NCBI GenBank assembly: GCA_963576735.1 | Contig: OY755177.1 | Location: 17,608,001-17,672,000 of the forward strand | DNA: 64,000 nt | Direction: 5' to 3' | Origin: Bedellia somnulentella | Lineage: Eukaryota; Arthropoda; Insecta; Lepidoptera; Bedelliidae | Shown here: positions 20,511 through 32,789 of the stretch, piece after piece | Numbering within the stretch: position 1 is the stretch's first letter | Layout: every line of letters starts with the position of its first letter | Made by a program: the position numbers and the translations under genes | Notes under the pieces: generated by a model | What the model saw: the letters and a program-made list of their open reading frames with translations, nothing else | Database searches by the model: none | What the model was told of the DNA's origin: nothing

Positions 20511-20924
20511 GGATGGCCATGTCACTTTAAGATCAAACAGAGAATTTGTCCAAAAAGCCAGGCGTGTGAAATATACACAAAACAATAAAAGGGTAGATAT
20601 ACAATTTTACAAGCTACAGAGCTAGACACGAAACGGTGCGGTGAGTACAGCTACGGAGCTGGCGTATCTTAATCGCCAATTAGAGCAGCGCCATCTGTTG
20701 GTAGAATTTATAACTATTGAATTCAGAATCGGTTTCTGTATCAAATTTATTCTTTTAAGAAATAATAAAGATGATGCCCAATTATTAAAATAGCGAACAA
20801 TTTTGAGACATGTCTTGTGAAATGATTGTGGTAACTTAATTTTAATTTCATTAATTGAACCTGCAGTATATATTTTCATAGCATATATTTGTATACGTAC
20901 ATATATTACGCTCTTAGTTCCTTT
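20511..20924. other. No clear feature
   Basis: Unassigned sequence. A 120-codon minus-strand frame (20622-20984) runs from the LINE 3' UTR on its right and has no protein signature. Confidence 0.4.
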
Positions 20925-21165
20925 CATACATAGATAAAGATAGATAAGATAGATAAACATTTCATTTCCACAACTAAGACACACAAATTATAATAACATA
21001 ATCACATCCATTACAAAAACAAAAGAAATACAAATTACAACACCAATTTTGTGTGTCACAGCAATGAAAATGGGATCCAACTCAGCGGTGAAATTTGCTT
21101 TACTCAAAACACTGATTTTCAGTTGTTTCCCTGGGCGGACCACTTAACAAAAACTAACCTCTAAA
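20925..21165 (-). repeat. LINE 3' end with (ATCT)n tail, copy 1
   Basis: The minus strand reads CCCAGGGAAACAACTGAAAA, then TTGGATCCCATTTTCATTGC, ACACAAAATTGGTGTTGTAA, TGTCTTAGTTGTGGAAAT and an (ATCT)n tail. The same ~230 bp recurs at 36553-36785. It is typical of 5'-truncated LINE insertions. The ORF part is absent. Confidence 0.7.
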
Positions 21166-21186
21166 TTCCTATAACTATAAGAATCT

Positions 21187-21428
21187 ATAACATACATACA
21201 CATACTCACGGCTATAAATCCCTTGAAGGGATAGTCAGAGCTAGGGAATCAGACATTCCTCAGCCACTTTTGCAAGGTGTGTGGGGAAAAGATGATGAAA
21301 TAAATGTTATTGGTGATGGGTCTCCAACCGTATCGCCCAAATTCCCTGAAAAGCCCCAATACCGTTAGTTTCCTCTTACGTACACCTACCGGAATTGATG
21401 GGGTAGTGCTAGTCTAAGCTGACATTAC
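21187..21428 (-). repeat. SINE A, full length
   Basis: (CATA) tail, ACTCACGGCTATAAATCCCT, GGGTCTCCAACCGTATCGCC, to CTAAGCTGACATTAC. Moderately diverged. Confidence 0.88.
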
Positions 21429-21699
21429 AAAACACATCTCTTTCATCAATTTACTTTAATCCATTCTCTCTATGTAGTATGTACCCTAACCAACTCAATA
21501 TTTCTTTTTAACACTCTTCGCCTGGATGTATGTAAGTATGTAAACAACTCAGTCACATGCCTAATTATGAACTTGCCTCTTATTTTTTTGTTTTTTTTTT
21601 CATGACTTCATTTTTATCCTAATTCTTTCCGCAGCTGAGTCGCTGACATTTTTAGGCTATGTATCTGGAATTGGGTTTCCAGTCATACAGTCGTACCAG

Positions 21700-21795
21700 T
21701 CGTACACCCATTCACGTTCCAATAGTGGCTGAGCAATTTCTGATTTTGATTTCTGGCTACCTTTTCAAAGGATTTCTAGCCGTGAGTATGGACTA
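21700..21795 (+). repeat. SINE A 3' third
   Basis: TTCCAATAGTGGCTGAGCAA to TTCTAGCCGTGAGTATGG. Confidence 0.7.
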
Positions 21796-22971
21796 ACTGA
21801 CAGATCGATAATCAATCGAATTAATAATATTTTACAATTTGAAAAATATTAAAGACTTGAATCTTTGATTAATCAAATTAATAATATTTTAAAATTTAAA
21901 AAAAATATTGGAGACCATTTTTAATGAATGCGGAAGTCATTTGTTGTTTTTTTAATTAACGTTTTTTAGACAGGAGATTGAAAACAAGCAAACTGTCTAT
22001 CAATTTTCAAATTCTTATCTTAAATTCATAAAACGTTAAACCTTTTTTATCTTTCTTGAACACCTGAAACCTCTTTTGAATAATCTTTATTTCGACATAC
22101 TCGTCTAGTCCAAAACGTTTTCATCTGACATCATGTCGTCTTTCTCTTATCTGTGTAAGCAGTTTACACAGAAAAGAGATAGACGTATGTTTGGTTTTGC
22201 TAATGGTTTTAAATTTATCACATCAAGCCACCCGTAGAGACTGAAAAGTTTGTCTTCTGTTAACCAAACTTATATTGAATTTTCGATTGTTTCAATACAA
22301 AATTTATCCTTAAGTCCTTCGGTCTGAACTTTGAATCTAGTCGCGATGAAACGACTTACGCTTACTTTAATGGCGTTGATATATACTTTAGTTTGAGACA
22401 ATCTTTAGTTAGTATTGAAGTAGTTTTTAACCTAAACTACGTCAATGATATTTTCTCTTAACGCATATTATTTGTAATTATTGTTTTTGAATTGAGTTAA
22501 CTAAGGAACAAAAGTAATTAATAAATAAAATAATCACATGATAAAAAAAATGATTTTGAATCAACTGCAACCAAGTCAACAGTTGGTAACATGATATTTC
22601 ACGACAATGCTAACCCCGAAAGGGTATTTTTATTCTATGAGTAAAAAAGTGGCTCTTAGTAGAATGACTATAATGCATCGTATTTTTTACATGAATATTG
22701 TTGCAAGCATATAGTTAGTACAGTAAATAATCAAATATCACAAAACAAAACCATTAAAAATAAAAAAAATATAAAAAAAAAATTGCAAAGTCATGGAATC
22801 GTCACGTTATGAGTATGTATCCGAAGCCGATTCCAGGTCAAACTTATAAATTACAAATATAAAAACAAGACTCAAATAATAAATCTACCTCTCTATACGA
22901 GTACATTGCTAAAATTTTAAACTTAAAGATACTAGTAATTAATAAATAAAGAATAAATAAAGGAAAATTTC
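21796..22971. other. 1.2 kb with no feature recognised
   Basis: AT-rich sequence. No gene, RNA or repeat could be supported on either strand. Confidence 0.45.
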
Positions 22972-23043
22972 GACACAGGCGGGAATCGAACCCGCGACCT
23001 CGGGTATACGCCCCCGTCGCTCTGCCAATTGAACTACCGTGTC
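22972..23043 (-). ncRNA. tRNA-like sequence, SINE head or pseudo-tRNA
   Basis: The minus strand has a 7-bp acceptor stem (GACACGG with CTGTGTC), a D arm GTTC/GAGC, and a perfect T arm GCGGG-TTCGATT-CCCGC whose GGTTCGATTCC is a perfect pol III B box. The anticodon arm is wrong: CGGG/CCCG encloses eight bases GGCGTATA with no U before a plausible anticodon. It therefore looks like a tRNA-derived repeat rather than a working tRNA. A close copy is at 44258-44328 with the same flanks. Confidence 0.65.
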
Positions 23044-24100
23044 AATGGCTGCCAGCGCCAAATTCTTCTATCCTTTGCTTCTTTTACACTTTTAAGTAGT
23101 GTTTGCGTTCCCTACCTCCGATTTTTTCACAAGTTTGGGGTGCCAATTGTATACCTTTTCAGATAGAATGCAAATGTTGAGAACGCCTAACTATGACATA
23201 ATTTGAATGTTTTTTTTTTGTTAATAAAAATTTCGACACAGGCCGGTTACACAATTCGGATACTTAAAGTAATAAATGTGATTGTTATTTTCCAATTTTA
23301 AGCGATACTAATTAGTATGACCGATTAATAAAACATAGTTCCTATCTAAGGCTTCGTCTAAAAACAATAATTTTCTGTGAGATAATTGTCATTTCTGTGT
23401 AACATTATCCCATTTTTTTTATTCTTTTAATTTCAACTTTTAGAATTCAACATTGTTTGAGATATTGTTTGTTATATTTTTAAGTCTTTGTTCTATTGAA
23501 GATAGTTTACGGTTTGATTTTTAATTATTTTCCGTCATTTCTGTGTAAAAACGCGTCATTTCAGTGTGGGCGGAATTTAAGTTTCGCTTAGTTATTTAAT
23601 AAATAAATAAATATTGAACTCTGTTGTTATTATATTCTAGTATAACTATCGTAAATACGTCTAAAGTGTGAAATTTACGCACTTCTGCGTTTTTTTTAAA
23701 TTTTGACTCTAGAATAGAATCACCCAAACACTAACTCTCAAGAAACTAAGCGCACTAGCTAAATATCTAGAATTATGCATTTTATTCAATTGGTGAAATT
23801 ACAAAATCGTAATTGAAATTACATTATTTCGTCCAAATATCACATATTTTCCGGTGAGTAGTACGCAACGCTTCGTTAACGCATAAAATTGGCACCCGGG
23901 ATCGGGGGTGAGCTCTTTTCGTGAGTGGTTATTAGACTTCGTCCTTTTTTATAAATCTGAAGTCTTCTCCGTAAATAATGTTACATGGGATAAACTATCG
24001 TAAAATGAAAAAAGGTTACGAGGAAAGATTTTCGCAGTAACAGTTTCCAAAAATATAATTTCTTTAGTATAAGGTTTTCGATCAATAAATTTAGTATAGT
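23044..24100. other. About 1 kb with no clear feature
   Basis: It holds only a scrap of the tRNA-like repeat 3' end (TTTCGACACAGGCC near 23228). The remainder is unassigned AT-rich DNA. Confidence 0.4.
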
Positions 24101-24323
24101 ACTAGTGGTTCACCCCGGCTTCGCACGGATGGTGTTAAGAATTTTTCACTGCTTACCCCCTGCGATGTTTAGCGTGATTATATATTTTTTTTGGTACTGA
24201 AAGTCTTAGCATTCCATTGGTGAAGAATTTTTAAAATCGGTCTAGTAGTTTAGGAGCCTTTTCATTACAATCAAAAAAAGTTTCCTCTTTATAATAACTA
24301 CTATAATTTATAATAATACTAGT
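24101..24323 (-). mobile_element. Short Helitron-like element
   Basis: The minus-strand 3' end reads ...CCGTGCGAAGCCGGGGTGAA then CCACTAGT, the lepidopteran Helitron terminus shared with 33204. The other end lies in TATAATAATACTAGTG. About 220 bp, non-coding. Confidence 0.6.
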
Positions 24324-24442
24324 GTACATTACTTTTTGGAAACTATTTATATGTTTTCGACAGGAAAACTGTCCGGTGGTCATATTCAAATGCTAGGAAA
24401 TAAAACAAAACATGAAAGAAATCAAAGTATCTCTTCGTTTTA

Positions 24443-24885
24443 AGGGATCCGTACCTCAAAAGAAAAACACGGAACCCTTCTAGGCTCACTGTGTAGTCTA
24501 TCTATCCAGACCGTTTTTCTCAGAAACACGTGGACCTATATAACTAATTTCTATATATAATACTCAAGTCTACTGTCCCTGGAAACTGTAAAAAAATCAA
24601 ACTTCTAAGCCAATGCAATCAAAAGAAACAGCCATTGAGGCCGTAAATTTCCGTACATTTTCGATTCTCGTACGGGAATCAAAACCTACATGGTACTTTC
24701 AGTGAACTTAAAATCTTATTTTTTTTTAAGAAGTTACGTATAATATTAGAAATAAAGGGAAAATCACGATAACCGTAAACTTTTAGATACATCAATAATA
24801 TATTTTTTTTATGAAAAATGTCGTGATAAGTGAACTTTTACTTATGTACCGACAGGTTTTTACGGAACCCGCGGTGCGCGAGCCA
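24443..24885. repeat. Lepidopteran interspersed repeat, GGATCCGTACCTCAA type
   Basis: The start AAGGGATCCGTACCTCAAAA with AACACGGAACCCTTCTAGG, and the far end TTTTACGGAACCCGCGGTGC, match a repeat common in Lepidoptera (recognised from memory). The family class is uncertain, and the copy is diverged. Confidence 0.5.
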
Positions 24886-25424
24886 ACTTCAAACTGCTTT
24901 AAACATATTTCAACCAAACAAAAATTTTGATTCTCTGCAATATTTATATTCTGTCACAAAATTTTATTCAGTCTCTTTGAAAGTTGTTAGATAAAACAGA
25001 ACAGCTCTCCAGAGAATGTAAGCGACAACTTTGTGTATCTGTTCATGTAAAACTGGGCCAGAAACAGGTCCCTGAGTTATCTAATGTCCCCAACGAAGAA
25101 TTTATGTAAAGTTTCGCTTTATTCATACTAAGGGTTGTTTACAAAACTAGTATGTTTTGAACCAAATTTGTTCTAAAGTTGGAACATAATTTTGGAATAT
25201 TATTAAGGTATTCAACAATTCTATTGATATGAACGTCATCAGGAATTCTTTTTTATTTTGATAGATAGTAGATTTAAGTCTCTAAAATGTGAAGTGTTTT
25301 TTTTTTTGAAGACATCTTTTGTATAAATAACGTTTGATTGGTGTTTAAATCGAAGTTGTAGAATGTATATATGTAGAAGCTAGTCACTCGGCCATGGACG
25401 TCAAAACTCATAATAACATACGTA
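24886..25424. other. No feature recognised
   Basis: AT-rich sequence without supported features. Confidence 0.4.
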
Positions 25425-25665
25425 CAAACACATACTCACGGCCATAAATCCCAAAAAGAGGTAGTCAGAGCTTCGGAGCTGGAAATTCCTGAGCTACATT
25501 TGGAAGTTGATGGGGAACAAGATGGTACAAATAACGTATCGTTGGTGATGGCTCAACCGCATCACCTAAAAACCATTTCAAAAATCCCTATACCCTTAGT
25601 CGCCTCTTACAATACCCGTGGGTAGAAAGAAGTAGTAAAATTCTAGGCCAGCATGACACGGCAAT
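25425..25665 (-). repeat. SINE A, full length, diverged subgroup
   Basis: CACATACTCACGGCCATAAA, GAGCTACATTTGGAAGTTGA, GGGAACAAGATGGTAC, CGCCTCTTACAATACCCGTG, ending at GACACGGCA. An (ATA)n run follows. Confidence 0.83.
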
Positions 25666-25680
25666 AATAATAATAATAAG

Positions 25681-26119
25681 TTGATGTCAATACAGTAAAC
25701 TATGTTAGCCTGAAACCAAAACAGAGAAGGTTCTATATTCATAGGTTTATATATATGTTTCTAAGAAGCCAAGATAAGAATTTGTGTTAGGTACTATAGC
25801 CAGGAATGGATATATGTATATTAATATTTTTTAACAAAAAGAAAACCTACTTCATAGTTTGAAAAACAACCGAAAATAAACAATCTAGTACTAACAAGTA
25901 CGAAATAAGTTTTTTAATTGAATATGAGTACTGTGATTAATACCTTAGCAATTTCTTTATTCCACACGCGTCAGTTCAAAGATTTAGGTGAAATCTTAAA
26001 ATTCTCTTAAATTAATTTGTGAGTCGGTGCCAGTCAAACAAAAGTAAATTCACTCTACTATCTATCTCTGATTATTACAATCTAAACAATATATATCAAT
26101 CGCAATATATATTCAGAAG
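25681..26119. other. No feature recognised
   Basis: AT-rich sequence without supported features. Confidence 0.4.
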
Positions 26120-26121
26120 AA

Positions 26122-26240
26122 TATCACGTGACATTGTCACCTGTTGTTCAGAGTACCCACGATTTGCTTAGGCAGTGTTCTCACGTTATACAGGGCAGGC
26201 CTATCGGCGTTTTGAACAAATACACTGTCACATGATTGTG
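26122..26240 (-). repeat. SINE B central part
   Basis: ATCACGTGACATTGTCACCT, GTTCAGAGTACCCACGATTT, GGGCAGGCCTATCGGCG and ATACACTGTCACATGATTGT. Confidence 0.82.
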
Positions 26241-26325
26241 AGTTTCGACAGTCCCCTCGATTCCCTGGGATGCCATCATCAGATCCTGGTCTCATGGTAC
26301 TTTCTCGGTAATAATAACATAACAA
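26241..26325. repeat. Repeat D, copy 1
   Basis: CCTCGATTCCCTGGGATGCC then ATCATCAGATCCTGGT and CATGGTAC. It is shared in order with 26540-26756. Confidence 0.5.
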
Positions 26326-26539
26326 AAGAAATGTTTAGTGCACCTGTACTTCTCTTCATAAAAGCTACGAAGAGGAGTATAAATCTATATAGAATGTAGA
26401 AAGAACTGTTTCCTAATACCCAGTGATTGAGGAGCCACACCTTTTATCATCAGCTCAGCAGCATAACAATATGATTTTCAGAAGCAAATGCCATTATAAG
26501 TTCAGAAAATATGTAAAACGCGGTACATTTACCTATAAA

Positions 26540-26756
26540 ATTTGAGGGTCCTCCTCGATTTCTCCAGGATCCCATCATCAGACCCTGATATCCTCATCAT
26601 GGTACCAATCCGGGAGTATCTTCTTTCGAATAAAAAAATAATAATCAAAATCGGTTCATAAATGGCGAAGTAATCGGCGAACAAACATAAAAAAATAAAA
26701 AAAATACGGTCGAATTGAGAACACTCCTTTTTTTGAAGTCGGTTAAAAATTGTAAA
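26540..26756. repeat. Repeat D, copy 2
   Basis: CCTCGATTTCTCCAGGATCC, CATCATCAGACCCTGATATC and, at the far end, TTTTTTGAAGTCGGTTAAAA. The last motif is frequent in lepidopteran repeats (memory). Non-coding. Confidence 0.55.
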
Positions 26757-27054
26757 TGTTTTTCTTTTTATAAGAGCCACGACAAAAGTTTGTGTTACAA
26801 CATTAGCCAGCCCCATTTTATCATGGCAACCAACGGACTTACTAAACAAACTTTATTAATATGTACCGAAGAAGTTTCAGCACTTTTTACAACTTTGGCA
26901 TCGAGGGACGCTCTCTTGACACTTATATCTGGCCATTGGTGATTTTCTTGGGGACTATTTATACTCTTTTATCTTCTCAATTTCTTAGTTTTGACCTAGT
27001 TTAAAATTTATTGATTACTGCATTATGATTTAAACAACACGCATGTTGCAAGGA

Positions 27055-27303
27055 AAACATACATATAATCACGGCTATAAATCTCAGATATTACTATCCA
27101 GAGCTTCAGAGCCAGAAACTCCTCAGCCACATTTGGATGTTCATAGGGGACAAGATGATAGAAATAAAGTATCGTTGGTGATGGGTCTCCATAGTCTCCA
27201 AGCGCATCGCCCAAAAACCACTTAAAAACTCTTATCCTTTGTCGCCTCATACGATAACCGTGGGTAAAAGGGTAGAGACATACTAAGCCTGAACTACACG
27301 GCA
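27055..27303 (-). repeat. SINE A, full length, diverged subgroup
   Basis: AATCACGGCTATAAATC, CTCCTCAGCCACATTTGGAT, GGGGACAAGATGATAG, to CTACACGGCA. The motif GGGTCTCC is followed by a short duplication (ATAGTCTCC). Confidence 0.83.
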
Positions 27304-27399
27304 TTTTGCAAGGAAATCAAATTGAAAAGCCACAAAATGTTGCAAAGTTAAGATTGTGGAACATGTGATATATTATGAAATATTGAGCATTGATGTATG

Positions 27400-27465
27400 A
27401 GTTTTGTCAGGATCGTACAAACTAGCGATTGATAATCTCTACCTTCTCTAATAGTAACCAATTTG
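27400..27465 (+). repeat. LINE C 3' fragment
   Basis: TTTTGTCAGGATCGTACAAA then TGATAATCTCTACC matches the coding end of LINE C (the QDRTKW region). Confidence 0.5.
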
Positions 27466-27589
27466 TACCATAATTTAGGTCTGGCAATTTCGTTTGCTTA
27501 GGATAGAAAGTGTAGTGAAAAATTTTATTATACTAATTCCGTCTTTTCACCGCACCTTTTATAAATAACACTATTGATCATACGTTCAT

Positions 27590-27725
27590 ATACTAACATC
27601 TATTAGTCTTAAAAAGGGTAGCCAGAGTGTCAGAGCTAGAAATTCCTCAGCCACATTTATAAGTTCATAGGAGAGAAAATCGTGGGAATAAAGTAGTCAC
27701 TCGATCACATCACCAGCAGTAAAGC
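27590..27725 (-). repeat. SINE A, degenerate
   Basis: AAAAAGGGTAGCCAGAG, AAATTCCTCAGCCACATTTA and AGAAAATCGTGGGAATAAAG. Truncated on the right. Confidence 0.6.
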
Positions 27726-27977
27726 GTTTACCCAATCAACTAGTTTAATAAGTATTTAAATTGTACCTATTAGTGCAACAACATAGTAGAATGGAGCTCT
27801 CCCGGATCTACATTACGCTAATCTGATACAAAGTCATTTAAACTTACATGGAACAACAAACCTTAAGCCAATGATTCTGCTTTAATTAGTGAGAACATTT
27901 AGTTATTAGTGGCGGTTTGAACGTACTATACAAACAATAAGATACAATTGTACTACGAGTATTTAAAGATATTATTA

Positions 27978-28138
27978 GCCGTGTAGTGCTGGCTTAGAAA
28001 GTCACTACCCCTTTCCACCCACGGGTTTTATAAAGGCGACTCAGCGTATGGGGCTTTTTAAGTGGTTTTTAGGCTATGCGGTTGGAGACCAATCACCAAC
28101 GATACTTTATTTCTGTCATCTTGTCCCCTATCTGGGAC
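27978..28138 (+). repeat. SINE A 5' two thirds
   Basis: GCCGTGTAGTGCTGGCTTAG through TGCGGTTGGAGACC to CATCTTGTCCCCTATC. It stops there. Confidence 0.82.
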
Positions 28139-28857
28139 AAATTTATCAAAAACATTGATTTGTCCTATTAAATTTGTTCTATTGAAATAAAATGGGGAAT
28201 ATAGATTTTCTTAATTTTTATTTTATAGCTTAACACCCTGGCACGAATGCTTCTAATGATATCTCATTTGTTTAATTGATATTGATGTAGTTGATGGTGG
28301 AACAGTAAACATACATCCATACCGATCGAAATAATTAATCTTCTTTTTGGCTGCACTTAGGTAAAATGCCATATTTTCTTTTATCATTTGATGTGTATTT
28401 GACAGCAGCTATATGATATTTTGAATAAATAATTGATGTAGTCAATCCTAATTCATATAAAGTTTACACAAAACAATTCAGAAAATCAAATGTCATAAGG
28501 AACAGCTGATATTTCTTACCTTTGCAGTTTAGATTACAAATAAAGACCGAATTAGCAGTGTTTTACGCAATAACTTATAAAATTTATGTGTTTAAATAAC
28601 GTAAAAGTCTCTAAAACGTAATAAAATGCCATCTTTCCGACCCTCCAAACAGAAACTCATTAGGAGCAAAGGACTATTTAAATATTCCACAATTATTCTA
28701 CCTTTATTACTTCAGCTACCCTCCTATGATAATAATTTCAATACCTATTCAAGCTAATTTTCATAATTGAATTTATTAAAATTGCAGAAGTTTAATTTTC
28801 ATAGATTTTTGAGGTGTTATTTAAGAGTTACGTTATTTTAATGAGCTGTATTTCAAA
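28139..28857. other. No feature recognised
   Basis: About 0.7 kb of AT-rich DNA without a supported feature. Confidence 0.4.
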
Positions 28858-28975
28858 ACACAAACATTCACGCCGTGTATCCCGGAAGGGGTTGGCAGAT
28901 GCACTTATTCTTCTCAATCACGTGACATTCTCACCTGGTGTTCGGAGTACACACGTTTGGCTTAGTCATATGGTA
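28858..28975 (-). repeat. SINE B 3' end
   Basis: CACGCCGTGTATCCCGGAAG, AATCACGTGACATTCTCACC and GGTGTTCGGAGTACACACGT. Confidence 0.78.
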
Positions 28976-29829
28976 TTTGTATTTTGACATTTTGAAATGT
29001 AGAACAACTACGGAGAGAAGAAAGAATCGTTGGATTCGTCGAATATCACCATGTAGGTATACTCACTTGTCAAAAAGAATAAATCCGAATATTCGTCTCG
29101 TGCGAGCGAGACAGAAATAAATTTTAATAGGGTTTAGAAGAGATACGTATGCCTATTATCGTTCTTGATGTTAATAGTAGACCTTTTGGATATGTGTTAC
29201 TTAAAAGCAAATTAAGAAATATCTAAAATTAAGGCTGGATATAAATAATACCAGCATTTCGTTCGTATTGTTTTATTTAAACCACAAAACAAAGGACCAA
29301 CACAAAACCAAATACAAAGCCATTTAAAACAAATGACAAACGTCACTTTCTGTCAATTGCAGGAGTTTTAAACCAAAAAGTTCCGTTTTGATATCCTATG
29401 AGTTTTATTAAAGACTAGTAAATAAATAAATTAGAAAACGGTATCGTGTATTGTGTGGACGCAAAAGAGTATTATCCTATCGTGCAACCTTTTTTTAAAT
29501 TAATTATACTTCTTAAAAAAAAAACATGACATATTCAATGACAAGTTGACACAAATGCATAACAGTATTCACAAATTCTCAAATTGTTACGTACTGATAT
29601 ATTATGGATTTCTCTATTAGTCTAGGCCCGACTCGATACTTCTCTGCGTGATAAGCGCATGTTGTGAACACTGAGCTATATATTGGTTAGTTTTTATTTA
29701 TATAAATGAAATTAATATTAAAACTCGTTGAATAGTTTTGGAGTATATTTATTCAAACACTTAAATACACAGGTGTTTCCTCTTCACAATACCCATATAG
29801 ATTATACCAATTAATAAATCAATGCCATT
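28976..29829. other. No feature recognised
   Basis: AT-rich. No supported gene or repeat. Confidence 0.4.
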
Positions 29830-30450
29830 TTATCATCTATCGATAACAATTTGTAGTTCGTAAGTTGGCTTTGTATTTTAATTAGCCGTGTCATGCAGCT
29901 ATGTCAATTGACGCCTACGCCGTGTCGCCGCTGCCCGGTTTGACATGCTAATCTGTGAGGCGGCACGCATCACCGCCTAGTTCACATCACTTTTGTACAG
30001 TTGACGAGAACAGTAGGTTTCTTTAAAATTTTCAATCGAATAGGTTAAGATCAATGGGTTTCTCCAAAGTTTTCAATAGTTCAGGTTAGGCAGATGAAGT
30101 AGATGGACCAAATAAGTGAAATGGAACTCTTTATTGCACACCCAACATAAGTAAAATATATCTAAAGTAAAATAGTTTTTCATATTAAACAAGCCATTCT
30201 ATCTTCCATCATCCTTTATCGATAACAATTTGTAGTTAGCAAGTTGGCTCTGTATTTTAATTAGCCGTGTCATGCAGCTATGTGAATTGACGCAAACGCC
30301 GTGTCGCAGCTGCCCGGTTTGACATGCTAATCTGTGAGGAGGCACGCATCACCGCCTTGTTCACATTACTGTGGTACAGTTGACGAGATCAATGAGTTTC
30401 TTTAAATTTTGGGTGGGTTAGGTACACATAGAGTAGATGCACCATATAAG
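29830..30450. repeat. Direct duplication of an unknown ~260-bp unit
   Basis: 29840-30100 and 30210-30450 share, in order, TCGATAACAATTTGTAGTT, TTTAATTAGCCGTGTCATGC, TGCCCGGTTTGACATGCTAA and GACATGCTAATCTGTGAGG, with scattered substitutions. The units are about 365 bp apart. The segment between them includes CTCTTTATTGCACACCC, a LINE 3' end-like piece. No frame is conserved. Confidence 0.75.
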
Positions 30451-30467
30451 TGAAATAGAGTAGAGAA

Positions 30468-30590
30468 AACGTAGAACAAAACGCGATAGGCCTGCCCGCT
30501 ATAACGTGAGTACACTGTCCAAGCAAAACATGGTAACCCTGAACACCAGATGACAATTTCATGTGATGTTCATCATAATTAATTTATTGT
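30468..30590 (+). repeat. SINE B 3' half
   Basis: GCGATAGGCCTGCCCGCTAT, GTGAGTACACTGTCCAAGCA and GAACACCAGATGACAATTTC. Truncated before its tail. Confidence 0.8.
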
Positions 30591-31536
30591 GGGGTCCATA
30601 TTGGCTCACATAAAATTCTAAATCATATTTGTCGCCTTACTAACGATTTGTGTTCATAATAATCACTCTTCATAATTTTATTTTTCAATACTTTCTTTAT
30701 TCATACATTTTTAATACTAACAACGGAGGTCATAACAGTCAGTGATCATAATTTTTTAATTAATACTGTTACAACCAAGAATCTTTTTAAAATTATATTT
30801 TTTTTCCATATCTTTTTTCCTCATAACATTCAATGGTCATATTATTTATATTAATAATATTTTTACTACGATAAACAAGCAAGCATGCATGCAAATAGGC
30901 ATGAATCATGCATTAAGGGGCTCGCTCCGCTGCGCTTCGCTCGCTCGTTTTATACATAAATCTAACCTAACCTAATTTAATGTGACCTAACTTTTCTTTG
31001 TCTGCGACCCACCCAAGCAGGGGGCGCAACCCCCCTGCACCCCTTTTACATGCAACCAAGCTTCAAGCATGCAAACAAGCAAGCAAATATAGATAAAAAC
31101 ACACATAATTAATAATATAGTTATTTATTGAAATTATTATATTGTTGAACATTAGTATAAACAAATATATTAAAACAAATATTATTAAATACAAAATGTA
31201 TAATTAGTGATATTATGAATTTCGATGGTTTTATTTTTTTATATTTATTATGACTTGAATTTTTTATGAAGACTGATCATTATGACTTTAAATGGTATGT
31301 GAAATATTTTCGGACCTCCGATGATAGGAGTTAAAAATTTATGTAAGAGAAAGCGCATCCTTTATTGTGTTTATGTAAGTAATTTTTTTCTTGTGTCTAC
31401 AACGGCCAATAAAAGTTTTCTTTCTTTCTTTCAAATAAAATCACTATTCTAGTTTTCTTCTTAAACTGATTCAAGCAATGGATACTGGGCACGTTACTAC
31501 ATCTAAAACCATCGAACTTTAACTGCACAAATCTAT
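30591..31536. other. Mostly unassigned; GC-rich patch and LINE-like tail
   Basis: 30915-30950 has a GCTCGCTCCGCTGCGC-type patch and 31015-31050 a C-rich run. 31395-31432 ends GGCCAATAAAAGTTTTC followed by (TTTC)n, resembling a LINE 3' end. Confidence 0.4.
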
Positions 31537-31655
31537 TCTATACTTATAATAAATCTGTAGAGAGGTCAATTCTGTACATGAAATATATTTTCAAAATAAC
31601 CATCAGGTGGTGATTAGGGATCGATACTGATGCCAAAAATGCAATCAGTAAAATT

Positions 31656-31709
<54 letters not shown>

Positions 31710-32526
31710 GGTTTGTATGTTCCTTATGGAAACAAAAACTACTCGACGGATTTTAACGAAACTTGGTAAAATTATTATTCATACACCTGCGCAGGTTTTT
31801 GTATACTTTCCAGCAGAGTAGTAAAGGGGAATTTTGGGAAATTTTGGGAAAACGGGAGAAGTTACTCCATTTTTTAAGCTTCCGTCGCGTGTGCAGCCTC
31901 AATGGTTAAACTTACATAGAAATCATGGGTGACGGAAATATTTTTCATAAAATTATCTAAAAAAAATCCTCAGCAGTTTATGTCTATCTTTAACGGTTGA
32001 CTCACAATAACACGTGTAATTCCTGATAGCTTAGCAGTTCGGATCATTTTGATTATATTTGTTTACTCTTACGTTTGTAAACCTCTCACTCATCCCAAAT
32101 TTAAAAAAGGTAACATTATTACCTATTCAATAAAAAAAGAATCATACAAATCGGTAGACAAACACCGAAATTATACATAAAATAAGCCATCGCGCCCGTG
32201 ATCAAAACCAAATCTTTACTAATTTACATATAACATACTAGATGGCGCCAGTAGTTGCATCCTACATCACGAAATGATTTATATTTTAGATTGTTATAAA
32301 TACTTCATAGCGTTTTATTCCAAAATTTGCTATTAAACGGAAATACTGAACCGTTCATCAAAGCGCATTTAAAATCACCAAACTACACTGTTTAGGGAGT
32401 GCTATAAATTTAATAAATTGAAAACATTGCGCTGAATTTCACAATGCTTGAGCAGTGACTGAAGAAAGAAACCTCAGATATTTAAAAAAACAACGCTACC
32501 CGTGCGAAGCTGGGACGATCCACTAG
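31537..32526 (+). mobile_element. Non-autonomous Helitron, copy 1
   Basis: The 5' end is TCTATACTTATAATAAATCT and the 3' end ...CGATCCACTAG followed by host T, the terminal rules of Helitrons (5' TC, 3' CTAG, insertion before T). A (GTCT)n microsatellite sits at about 31660-31710. Downstream is AACTACTCGACGGATTTTAA. No Rep/helicase frame exists, so it depends on an autonomous Helitron elsewhere. An inverted copy lies at 33204-34445. Confidence 0.82.
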
Positions 32527-32789
32527 TATAAAAATAAAATTTAAACTTTTGCCTTCGATAATCCTGGTACAAAAGCTAACAAACTAGGCGTGGTATAATC
32601 GCTACCAAAACTGTCCTAGCCCAGTTTGATTCGATAGGACACAATCTGTACGAATACAATTCAGCATTAGACCAACATCAATTAGTAGTCAAAATTGTGT
32701 GATCGTATTTCTACCCGGTACCGGTATCAGATTGCAGTGTGAATATGTAGTGCAATAATGGTTCACTATTTTGTAAATGCCGGTATATT

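Noticed and set aside
22972..23043. Functional tRNA gene on the minus strand
   Set aside because: Acceptor and T arms are good, but the anticodon arm has an eight-base loop and no U33/anticodon arrangement; copies share flanking repeat sequence.
30961..30991. Interstitial telomeric repeat (CCTAA)n
   Set aside because: Only about three imperfect units, within chance for this composition.
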